Below are positions 1 through 6,954 of a DNA stretch of 64,000 nt, one piece after another. Numbering within the stretch: the stretch's first letter is position 1; each line of letters begins with the position of its first letter. Origin of the DNA: Ensifer adhaerens (GTDB taxonomy: Bacteria > Pseudomonadota > Alphaproteobacteria > Rhizobiales > Rhizobiaceae); contig NZ_CP083350.1 of NCBI RefSeq assembly GCF_020035535.1, forward strand, positions 2,366,501-2,430,500, read 5' to 3'. The notes beneath the pieces were generated by a model that was not told where the DNA came from, searched no databases, and saw nothing but the letters and a program-made list of their open reading frames with translations. The position numbers were made by a program, and so were the translations under genes.

Positions 1-335
1 ACCACCATCGTATAGGCAAAGAGCGCATTGATGCCCATGCCGGGCGCCACCAGGATGGGGCTGCGCGCATAAAGCCCCATGGCGCAACTGCCGATGAAGC
101 TGACAAGCACGGTCGCCGTCACGCCTGCCGAAAACGGAATGCCGGCATGGGCGAGGATCGACGGGTTGACGACGATCACGTAGGAGGCGGCGAGAAAGGT
201 CGTAAGACCCGCGAGGATCTCCGTGCGGACGGTCGAGCCGAAGCGCGAGATCTGGAAGTAGCGGTCGAGAAGCGCGTGAAACCAGGATCCCCCCGGGCCC
301 GGCGCCGCCTCCACGGACTTGTTCTGAATGTTCAT
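1..335 (-). CDS. NCS2-family purine permease, AzgA-like (partial, C-terminal part outside window)
   Basis: Only the first 111 codons are inside the window; the gene runs off the left edge. The translation begins MNIQNKSVEAA and holds the AzgA N-terminal block (TEILAGLTTFLAASYVIVVNPSI) followed by APGMGINALFAYTMV, the conserved second membrane region of adenine/guanine/hypoxanthine permeases. It is an inner-membrane proton symporter for purine bases. The ATG at 335 has a good ribosome site (AAGGGGAA) eight bases upstream. It lies 58 bp downstream of the adenine deaminase gene on the same strand, so uptake and deamination of adenine are probably co-expressed, with a hairpin between the two genes. 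Substrate preference among purines is inferred from this neighbour. Confidence 0.85.
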   Translation of the reverse strand, partial: MNIQNKSVEAAPGPGGSWFHALLDRYFQISRFGSTVRTEILAGLTTFLAASYVIVVNPSILAHAGIPFSAGVTATVLVSFIGSCAMGLYARSPILVAPGMGINALFAYTMV

Positions 336-362
336 TTTGTTCCCCTTTTTTGAAACGACGAA

Positions 363-385
363 GGGGGCCGGTCAAACCGGCCCCC
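363..385 (-). terminator. Strong hairpin between adenine deaminase and permease genes
   Basis: A 10-bp perfect stem (GGGGGCCGGT / ACCGGCCCCC) closes a 3-base loop. It lies 9 bases past the adenine deaminase stop codon and 28 bases before the permease start. On the minus strand it is followed by CTTCGTCG rather than a clean U run, so it may be a partial terminator or an mRNA-stabilising hairpin that lowers permease expression relative to the deaminase. Confidence 0.6.
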
Positions 386-393
386 CTTGAGCA

Positions 394-2193
394 CTATTCC
401 GCGGCTTCGGCGCGCTCGTCTCCGCTTGCGGGCGAAAACGGCGAAATCACCTTCAGCCGGACGCAGTCGACGACACCGAGATCGGTGATCGCATATTCCG
501 GGATCGCGGTGATCTGCAACACGAACATGTACATGAAGGGCCAGGGCAGCGGGCAGCCGAGCGCACGGGCCGCATCGTCGAGCTGGTCTTCCAGCGCCGC
601 CATCTCGGCCGGTTCGATGTCGGAGACGATGCCGCCGATCGGCAGGTGCAGGAAGGCTTCGACCTTGCCGTTTCTGACCACGACCTGGCCGCCATTGTTG
701 GCGATCAGGTGGTTGATGGCGATACGCATGTCCTCGAGATCGGCGCCGATGCAGATGATGTTGTTGTCGTCCGGGGCCGTGGAACTGGCGATCGCCCCTT
801 CCTTGAGCCCGAAACCGGAAGCAAAGGCGACCGGGCGGTTCTGCGTCTTGCCGTAGCGTTCGACAACGGTGACGTATTGCACGTCCCTTGCGGGATCGGC
901 GAGCACCTTTCCGTCCTTGACTTCCAGCGTCACGTCGCGGCGGGTGCGCACGAAGATCTTTTCCGGTGTGACGGCGATTGCCATGGCCTCGGCCGTGTCG
1001 CCGGCGCCGGCGTAGGCGACCTTGAGGTCACCCGGCTGGAGCGGTTTCACCTTGACCGAGTTGAGAAGGGCGACGCTGCGCTCGGGCGGCGTCAACTCGA
1101 TCGCCATCTTGCCATCGCGGGCGACCACCTCGCCCTTGGCGACGACGGTCTCGATGTTGAAGTTGCGCAGGTCGTCAACGAGCAGGATGTCGGCGGCGCG
1201 GCCGGGGGAGATCGAGCCGACCTTGTCGTCGATGCGGAGCGCATCGGCGCCGTTGATCGTCGCCATCTGGATCGCCGCCATCGGCGAAATGCCCATGGCG
1301 ATCGCCATGCGCACCATGTTGTCGAGATGGCCCCGCTTCAGGATGTCGCTCGCGACCACGTCGTCGGTGCAGAAGCTGATGCGGCGGAGCGCCTTGGCAC
1401 CCATTTCCGTGACGATGCGCAGATTGTCGGCGAGGAAGTGCGAGATCGAGGATTCACGCACCACGACATGCATGCCGGCCCGCAGCTTTTCGAGCATTTC
1501 TTCCGGCGTGTAGCTCTCGTGGTCGGCGCGCACGCCGGACTGCTGGTAGCCGTTGAGCCGCGCGCCCCGGGTCATCGGGCAGCAGCCGAGCACCGGCAGT
1601 CGGCTCTTTTCGGCGAGTTCCAGCGCCGCTAGAACGTCGGCGTCTTCCTCCTGGATGAATTCGCGCACGGTTTCCCAGATGCCGACGCATTCCGGCCAGT
1701 GATGCGTCGCCTGGTGATCGGCCGGGCTGAAATAGTGGCCGACGGTCGAACGCGGCATGGTGTAGGGCGTCTTGCACGGCGCGCCCCAGAATACCCTAAG
1801 CGGCGTCTGCTTGGCTTCGTCGAGAAACTCGCGTGCGGCGGCGGGGCCGCCGACGACGATGATCTGGTCGAGACCGGTGACGATCGAGGTGGTGCCAAGC
1901 GGCACGACGGCCTTGGCAAAGCTCGTCAGCGACATCTTCGAGCATTCGACATGCAGATGCCCGTCGATCATGCCCGGTGCCAGGTACTTGCCGGTGGCGT
2001 CGACAATCTTCGTCTCGGGCCCGATATAGTCGGAGATGTCGCCGACGGCGATAATGCGTTCGCCATAGATGGCGACGTCGGCCTGATAGATCTCTTCCGA
2101 AACGACGTTGACCAGGCGACCGCCGCAGATCGCCAGGGTTGCCTTGCCGCCGGTGCCGGACGCGGCGCGAATGAATTCTCTGATATCGCTCAC
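394..2193 (-). CDS. ade: Adenine deaminase (amidohydrolase family)
   Basis: Converts adenine to hypoxanthine and ammonia in the cytoplasm. The 599-residue product shows the amidohydrolase metal motif GMIDGHLHVE (His79 and His81 from the chosen start), a TTSIV segment after it, and the C-terminal adenine deaminase domain. The reading frame is open up to 2232, but the likely start is the GTG at 2193 (VSDIREF), which follows GGGAGAAGAGG at ideal spacing; the 13 residues upstream have no ribosome site. The permease gene downstream supports purine salvage. A LysR-type gene, now broken, is divergent 111 bp away and was probably the regulator. Related members of the family deaminate other purine-like rings, so adenine is likely but not proven. 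Confidence 0.87.
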   Translation of the reverse strand: MSDIREFIRAASGTGGKATLAICGGRLVNVVSEEIYQADVAIYGERIIAVGDISDYIGPETKIVDATGKYLAPGMIDGHLHVECSKMSLTSFAKAVVPLGTTSIVTGLDQIIVVGGPAAAREFLDEAKQTPLRVFWGAPCKTPYTMPRSTVGHYFSPADHQATHHWPECVGIWETVREFIQEEDADVLAALELAEKSRLPVLGCCPMTRGARLNGYQQSGVRADHESYTPEEMLEKLRAGMHVVVRESSISHFLADNLRIVTEMGAKALRRISFCTDDVVASDILKRGHLDNMVRMAIAMGISPMAAIQMATINGADALRIDDKVGSISPGRAADILLVDDLRNFNIETVVAKGEVVARDGKMAIELTPPERSVALLNSVKVKPLQPGDLKVAYAGAGDTAEAMAIAVTPEKIFVRTRRDVTLEVKDGKVLADPARDVQYVTVVERYGKTQNRPVAFASGFGLKEGAIASSTAPDDNNIICIGADLEDMRIAINHLIANNGGQVVVRNGKVEAFLHLPIGGIVSDIEPAEMAALEDQLDDAARALGCPLPWPFMYMFVLQITAIPEYAITDLGVVDCVRLKVISPFSPASGDERAEAAE

Positions 2194-2304
2194 TGGAACC
2201 TCTTCTCCCTTAGCTCCAGTGAATATTCCCAATTCCCCGCCGTTTACACAATGGGCCGAAATAGGCTAATCTCTGGACATATCGTACAAGATTTTGGACG
2301 AAAT

Positions 2305-3246
2305 ATGGATCTCTCGCTTATCGACTGCTTTGTGAAAGTTGCGGATTCCCGTTCGATTTCAGCGGCTTCCAGGCGCCATCGCCTGCCGAAATCGACGATC
2401 AGCCATAAGATCCGGCAATTGGAGGATGAGTTCGGCATCGAACTCTTCGTGCGCGAGGGCCATCAGTTGCATGTGACCGACGCGGGCGCCGAATTCCTGC
2501 GCTACGCGCGCCTGATCCAGTCGAATTGCGACGATGCGGCAACGGCGATGGCGGAGATGCGCCAGGAGGTGGCGGGCACGCTGCGCGTAGGCTCGACCGG
2601 CGAATTCGGCACGACCATCACCTCGGAACTGCTCTACGCCTTCCGCCAGCAATATCCGCAGGTCAATCTCGACGTCGTGTTCCTGTCCTCACGCCAGCCC
2701 TTTTCCGATGTCACCGAACAGGCGCTCGACGGCATTTTCCACTGGGGCGAGCCTTCCGATGTGGACTACATCAGCCGGCGGCTTTCGGTCTCGTCCTACG
2801 GCCTCTTCGCCAGCCCCCAATACATCGCCCGCCATGGCCAGCCGGATGATCCGGATGCGCTTGCCGGCCATCGCGGCCTCGTCTTCCGCCAGCCGACGCG
2901 GCTGCAGTCCTGATATCTGACGCAGGCCGGAGAGGATGAGGTGGACCTTCTGCCGACGTCCACCTGTACCACCAACGACTACTGGACGATCAAGTATTTC
3001 GCCGTTGCCGGCGAGGGCATCGCCTATCTGCCCGACTTCTTCGTCGAGACCGAGCGGCAGGCGGGATTGCTGGAGCCGGTGCTTGCTGACTGGCGCTCGC
3101 CGCAGACGGCGATCAACCTCATCTATTCGCGCCGCCGGCACGTCTCGAAGCGGTTCAAGGCCTTCGTCGATTTCTGTATCGAGTTCTACCGCGACCGGGA
3201 CCGCGTAAAGATCCCGCGTTACTACGTCGAGCGCGTCAGCCTCTAG
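2305..3246 (+). pseudogene. LysR-family regulator interrupted by one in-frame TGA
   Basis: The frame starts at ATG 2305 (MDLSLIDCFVKVADS) with a normal N-terminal winged helix-turn-helix and LysR effector domain. It stops at TGA 2911-2913 after RLQS. The same frame then continues open with YLTQAGEDEVDLL to 3246. Read through, the product is 313 codons, a usual LysR length, and the C-terminal part (YFAVAGEGIAYLPDFF) is a normal effector-domain end. The position of the stop fits a Trp codon (TGG to TGA). It is divergent from adenine deaminase and was probably its regulator. It could be a true recent nonsense mutation, a sequencing error, or a truncated protein of 202 residues that still binds DNA. 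There is no frameshift. Confidence 0.85.
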
Positions 3247-3277
3247 AGGCTAGGGGCAACGTCATGCAGCGGCGTCT

Positions 3278-4240
3278 CTAGCCAAGCAACGAAGGCAGCA
3301 CGCTGGCGCCGTCGACATTCCCGCCGCAGAGCAGGATGACATTGGTCTGGCCGGTGCATCTGTCTGCGATCTGCCGGAAGCCGGCAAGTGCCAGAGCTGC
3401 CGCCCCTTCGACCAGCATGTGCTCGCCAAGAAGCAGGTCGCGCATCGCGGCTGTGATCTCAGCTTCCGTGCAGGTCACGACCTCATCGACGACGGCTATC
3501 GCAAGCCCGAGTGTCACGCTGTCTCCGTCGAGACCACCGGCGACGGCATCGGCGAGCGTGTCGAGGTGCTCGGTTTCGACCACCCGGCCAGCCTTCATCG
3601 AGGCCGCGAGCGCCGCCGAATTTGCCGCGGAGACGCCGATGACGCGGGTGTGCGGGCTGAAGCTCTTCAGCACCGAGCCGATGCCGCTGATCAGTCCGCC
3701 GCCGCCCATGGCGATGAAGACATTATCGATGCGTTCGGCCTGCTCCAGGAGTTCAAGCGCGATCGTGCCTTGTCCGGCGATGATTTCCGGGTCGTTGTAG
3801 GGCGAGACGTAGCCGAGTTTCTCGGTCGCAGCCCGCCGCTGCGCATGCTGTTCGGCAAGCCCGGTCTCTGAACCGTGGAGGACGACGTTGACGCCGTAAG
3901 CGCGGATGCGCTCCAGCTTTGCCGGTTTGACGATCTCGGGCAGTACGACCGTCAACTTCTGGCCGATCGCGCTTGCTGCGTGGGCAGCACCAATGCCGTG
4001 GTTGCCGGAGGAAGCGGTGATCACCTGCTGGTCCCTTGGCAGCGAGGTCATCTTGCTCGCAGCGCCCCGGATCTTGAAGGAGCCGGTCAGTTGCAGGTTT
4101 TCCGCCTTGAAAAGCACCGTCGTGGATGTCTGCTGTCCGACCGCGCGAGACGGGATAAGCGGAGTCTCGTAGATGAAGGATCGGATGCGCTGGCGTGCGC
4201 GGACAGCGCGCGCGGCCGTTTTGAGGACGTCTTTGGTCAT
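3278..4240 (-). CDS. PLP-dependent threonine/serine dehydratase-like enzyme (EutB/BhcB-like)
   Basis: A 320-residue fold-type II PLP enzyme. The PLP lysine is in GSFKIRGA (Lys56), the substrate loop is SSGNHG (77-82), and the phosphate-binding glycine loop is GGGGLISG (179-186). It lacks the C-terminal ACT regulatory domain of biosynthetic IlvA, so a catabolic role is likely: dehydration of a beta-hydroxy amino acid to an imine/keto acid. Its ATG overlaps the stop of the upstream ornithine-cyclodeaminase-family gene (ATGA). That pairing occurs in hydroxyectoine use (EutB/EutC) and in the beta-hydroxyaspartate route (dehydratase plus iminosuccinate reductase). No ectoine hydrolase or transporter is next to it, so the true substrate is open. 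Confidence 0.8.
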   Translation of the reverse strand: MTKDVLKTAARAVRARQRIRSFIYETPLIPSRAVGQQTSTTVLFKAENLQLTGSFKIRGAASKMTSLPRDQQVITASSGNHGIGAAHAASAIGQKLTVVLPEIVKPAKLERIRAYGVNVVLHGSETGLAEQHAQRRAATEKLGYVSPYNDPEIIAGQGTIALELLEQAERIDNVFIAMGGGGLISGIGSVLKSFSPHTRVIGVSAANSAALAASMKAGRVVETEHLDTLADAVAGGLDGDSVTLGLAIAVVDEVVTCTEAEITAAMRDLLLGEHMLVEGAAALALAGFRQIADRCTGQTNVILLCGGNVDGASVLPSLLG

Positions 4241-5211
4241 GCGGTTGTTCCTTGCGGGTGGCCGAGCAGGCCAAGTTCATCGAGCACGGTGCGGGCGATG
4301 GCGATGTCCTGCGTCGCGATCCCTGTGAGGTCGGCGATGGTGATGTCCCGATCCGAACACCGGCCTTCGGCCGCACCGGAAAGGACTGCGCCGAGCGCGA
4401 CACAGCGGTTCGCGCTGATCAGCCCGGCGCGCGCCGCCGCGGAGAGTTCGCCATGGTCCAGGCATTGCTCGGCGAGATCGACAAAGAGGCGGTCGGCGCG
4501 GGCAGCGAGGGCAGTTTCGAGCTCCTGCTTGCCGGGTGCGTCCGCGCCCATGGCGGTGATATGGGTGCCAGGCGCGATCCAGTCCGATCGGATCAGCGGC
4601 TCCTTCGATGGTGTCGTCGTTACGATCGCATCGGACTGGCGGCAGAGCATCTCAAGATCGGTTGTCGCCGCGATGGGAACAAGCTCTACGAGATCGGCAA
4701 GCACGGCGTTTGCCCGTTCCATGGATCGCCCCCAAACCGTGAACCGCAGTGGACGATCCGAGAGCGCGGCAAGCGCGCGGATCTGGATGCGCGCTTGCGT
4801 GCCGGTGCCGACGATCCCGATCGATCGGGCGTTCTTGCGCCAGAGCGCCATGGTCGCGATCGCGCCGCCGATGCCGGTTCGCAGATCGGTGAGCAGGCCC
4901 TTGTCGTCGAGCACGGCCACCACGTCGCCGGTCTCCGAGGATACTGCGACCATCATGCCGTTGCTCGACGGCAGTCCCTTGGCCGGATTGTCGTAGAAAC
5001 CGGAGGCGATCTTCACGACGAAGATCGGATCGCCTTCGATGTAGCCGTATTTGATGTGGCAATCCGCATTGCGGCCGGAAAGCGGCAGGTAGCCGACCGG
5101 CGGCAGGTTGGCCCGGCCGTCGGTGACGGCGATATAGGCGTCGCGGATGGCCGGTGCGGCGAGGGTCAGCAACGGCAGGGAGGCGAGTTTCTCACGGCCG
5201 ACGACAATCAT
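4237..5211 (-). CDS. Ornithine cyclodeaminase / mu-crystallin family protein
   Basis: A 324-residue protein with the family layout: an N-terminal substrate domain with the conserved lysine in VVKIASG (Lys67), then a Rossmann NAD(P) site GIVGTGTQA (132-140), and a C-terminal SDITIADLTGIATQD-like segment (here SDRDITIADLTG). Members interconvert amino acids and imines: cyclodeaminases, imine reductases, or the arginine dehydrogenase DauB. The frame is open to 5391, but ATG 5211 is chosen because it overlaps the regulator stop as ATGA and gives the normal family length. The downstream dehydratase gene also overlaps by ATGA, so the three products are translationally coupled. Together they suggest dehydration of a hydroxy amino acid followed by imine reduction. 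Confidence 0.8.
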   Translation of the reverse strand: MIVVGREKLASLPLLTLAAPAIRDAYIAVTDGRANLPPVGYLPLSGRNADCHIKYGYIEGDPIFVVKIASGFYDNPAKGLPSSNGMMVAVSSETGDVVAVLDDKGLLTDLRTGIGGAIATMALWRKNARSIGIVGTGTQARIQIRALAALSDRPLRFTVWGRSMERANAVLADLVELVPIAATTDLEMLCRQSDAIVTTTPSKEPLIRSDWIAPGTHITAMGADAPGKQELETALAARADRLFVDLAEQCLDHGELSAAARAGLISANRCVALGAVLSGAAEGRCSDRDITIADLTGIATQDIAIARTVLDELGLLGHPQGTTA

Positions 5212-5819
5212 GGCGCGCTCCCCTGGCTCAGATATTTGTAGACGGTCGCGCGGCCCATGCCGAGGATGCGCGAGATGTAGGAGGCTGCATTCTTGCCGCC
5301 GAAGGCGCCGTTTGACGAAAGGGCGATGACAAGTTCTTGCTTGTCGGTGCGGCTCATCGTCGAAATCGTCAGCCCGCGGGCAGCCGTCCACTGCTGGACA
5401 TATTCGTTGACGCGTTCGTGCCAGTCCTCCCGAAACAGGCTCTCCGGCTTGTCGGCGTCGACGGGAACGCGGACGAGCGCATTCAGCGTGCGGAGTGCTG
5501 CATGGAAGTCCGAAACGTCGGCGTTGATGCAGAGCACGCCGATCGCCTTGTCGGCCGTATCGCGCAAGACCGCGCTGATCGCCTTGATCGACCGGCCGTC
5601 CCAGTTGACCTTTTCGTAGGGGCCGATGATCGCATCGCCTTCCCTGAATCCGATTTCGCTCAGCAGCGAGGGGTCGCCGATCTCGCGCTTGGAGAAGTTG
5701 CCGGCGATGTGGACGACGGTTCCAGTCGCCAGATCGTGCAGCACAACCTCAGCGTAGGGCTGGAACAGCAAGGCGATCGCGTCGCAGACCAGGCAATAGG
5801 GGCGGAGTTCTGGGGGCAC
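5208..5819 (-). CDS. YheO/DauR-like transcriptional regulator (PAS-like domain plus HTH)
   Basis: A protein of about 203 residues. The N-terminal half (LVCDAIALLFQPYAEVVLHDLATGTVVHIAGNFSKR) is the YheO-type PAS-like ligand domain; the C-terminal end (KNAASYISRILGMGRATVYKYLSQ) is the helix-turn-helix typical of the family. DauR, a member, represses D-arginine use and neighbours an ornithine-cyclodeaminase-family gene, the same arrangement as here. I chose GTG 5819 because AGGAAGAGG lies at good spacing; an upstream GTG at 5855 would add 12 residues. It is the first gene of the operon, so it probably autoregulates and controls the two enzyme genes through the imperfect palindrome just upstream. 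Confidence 0.75.
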   Translation of the reverse strand: MPPELRPYCLVCDAIALLFQPYAEVVLHDLATGTVVHIAGNFSKREIGDPSLLSEIGFREGDAIIGPYEKVNWDGRSIKAISAVLRDTADKAIGVLCINADVSDFHAALRTLNALVRVPVDADKPESLFREDWHERVNEYVQQWTAARGLTISTMSRTDKQELVIALSSNGAFGGKNAASYISRILGMGRATVYKYLSQGSAP

Positions 5820-5869
5820 GGCGTTCCTCTTCCTCGATAGCAATCCATAAATCACGCGTAGACGAAAAA

Positions 5870-5890
5870 GTCTATATTGGATTTATAGTC
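5870..5890. promoter_or_regulatory. Imperfect palindrome upstream of the DauR-like operon
   Basis: GTCTATA and TATAGTC flank a 7-base centre; arms match as an inverted repeat except at one symmetric position. It is AT-rich in a GC-rich genome and lies about 50 bp before the regulator start, so it may overlap the promoter and be the operator. Confidence 0.4.
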
Positions 5891-5912
5891 TTGTTTCCGC
5901 TCAGAACGCCAA

Positions 5913-5943
5913 CAGCGGCGTGCGATGAGCTCGCACGCCGCTG
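5913..5943 (-). terminator. Long perfect hairpin downstream of the tctA remnant
   Basis: A 12-bp perfect stem (CAGCGGCGTGCG / CGCACGCCGCTG) with a 7-base loop. On the minus strand it lies 66 bases after the stop of the tctA fragment, followed by TTGGCGTTC, a weak U-rich tail. It probably was the terminator of the former tctA operon and has survived the deletion. Confidence 0.55.
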
Positions 5944-6008
5944 TCCAAGCAGCCTACAGGGAGGGGGATCAGCTAGCTCGTCGCGGTCTTCATGCGCTTC
6001 GCCTTCCT

Positions 6009-6213
6009 TCAGCCGACAAGGAGCGGCATCACGGCCATGGCGCCAGCCAGGAGCCAGAGGATGATCGAGATCTTGCTCTGGAACAGGATCGAGATGTCGC
6101 CGCCGCTGATCGCCAGCGCATTGCGCAGGTTGACCTCTGTCACATGGCCGGGCACGAAGCCGTGGATGATCGGCGCCATGTCGAAGCCGGCCTTTCGAAG
6201 CAGCCAGCGCACG
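6009..6213 (-). pseudogene. 3' remnant of a tctA gene (tripartite tricarboxylate transporter large permease)
   Basis: Only the last 67 or so codons remain. The translation VRWLLRKAGFDMAPIIHGFV, followed by GHVTEVNLRNALAISGGDIS and a hydrophobic end LLAGAMAVMPLLVG, matches the conserved C-terminal block of TctA permeases (GYLLRKxGFPxAP..LG..xE.NLR.ALxISxGD). Intact TctA is about 500 residues, so more than 85 percent is missing. No TctB or TctC gene is present. The N-terminal side ends at about 6213, exactly where homology to an autotransporter begins on the other strand. The boundary is accurate to about 10 bases. Not functional. Confidence 0.75.
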
Positions 6214-6495
6214 TCGACCGACGTTTCCTTCGGTGAAACGGCGGCGGTTCTGAGCGGCACCGTTGGCTGGCGTCACGCCTTCGGTGATCTCGTGCCGACC
6301 TCCACTCTCGCCTTTGTCGGTCGGGATGCGTTCACCGTCGGCGGGGCGCCGATTGCCAGGGACGCGGCGCTCGTCGAGGCTGGCATCGACTTCAAGGTCG
6401 CGCCGACCGAGACCTTCGGTGTCAACTACACCGGTCAGATCGCCTCGGGCGTCTCCGATCATGGCGTCAACGCCAAGCTCAAGGTGAGCTTCTAA
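6214..6495 (+). pseudogene. 3' remnant of an autotransporter beta-barrel gene
   Basis: The last 93 codons or so of an autotransporter. Key blocks are GWRHAFGD, DAFTVGGAPIARDAALVEAG, TFGVNYTGQIAS and the terminal aromatic AKLKVSF, ending in TAA at 6493-6495. These match the end of the intact autotransporter at 17342-20173 nearly block for block (GWRHAYGD, DAFSVAGAPIARDSALVEAG, TFGIAYQGQIAS, ADLTVKF). The passenger, signal peptide and most of the barrel are absent, so the fragment cannot be exported. It abuts the tctA remnant, which points to one deletion that removed the 5' parts of two divergent genes. Confidence 0.8.
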
Positions 6496-6954
6496 GAGCC
6501 GCCTTGACTGAGCGTATCGAGGCTGGCCGGGTGCCCCGGGATTAGAGCGTCTCGCATTCGTGCGCGGCGCATTTCTATGTCAGCGCTGCCTTACGTAACT
6601 GTTGCAAACAGGCCGCAGCCGCGACGATTGGCGCCATGGCCAGATTTCTGCACTTGGCGGTTGCTGCCGATTCGCCTATAGGTCGTCTTCCGGCAACCAA
6701 TCAGGGAGGTTTCAAAAGATGCCAGCTTATTCTTTCTCCCTACGGGGCGGCGTACAGTTCTGAACTGGGCGCAGAAGGGCACTTTCGCCTTTCCGTCTTT
6801 TCCAGGTCAGGGATCGTTTCGCTGACCTTGGTCGTTCTCCTCCAGAGAATCTGGCCAAGCCAAATGATGCCGCATCGGAAGCTGGGTTCCTTTTAACGGC
6901 ATAATCCATTCTGTATCTGTTTGAGGCCGATGCGTCGCGCATCGGGCAAATATT
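6496..6954. other. Gene-free stretch with a small hairpin before the ABC exporter
   Basis: No convincing gene in either direction. At 6927-6945 there is an 8-bp perfect stem (CCGATGCG / CGCATCGG) with a 3-base loop, ending 9 bases before the exporter start. No good ribosome site is visible between hairpin and start, so the hairpin may influence translation of the exporter. Confidence 0.45.

Noticed and set aside
336..393. Purine riboswitch before the permease gene
   Set aside because: The short gap holds only a simple hairpin; no three-way junction with conserved loops can be fitted.
646..1632. 328-codon open frame on the plus strand
   Set aside because: Antisense to adenine deaminase; composition (Asp/Gly/Val/His-rich) is that of a shadow frame and no motif is seen.
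3278..5211. Assignment as hydroxyectoine genes eutB and eutC
   Set aside because: The two families match, but no ectoine hydrolase, deacetylase or ectoine transporter is adjacent and the regulator is DauR-like, so the symbols were not given.
6591..6782. 63-codon frame on the minus strand in the stretch before the ABC exporter
   Set aside because: No ribosome site, no recognisable domain and no conserved context; counted as noncoding.
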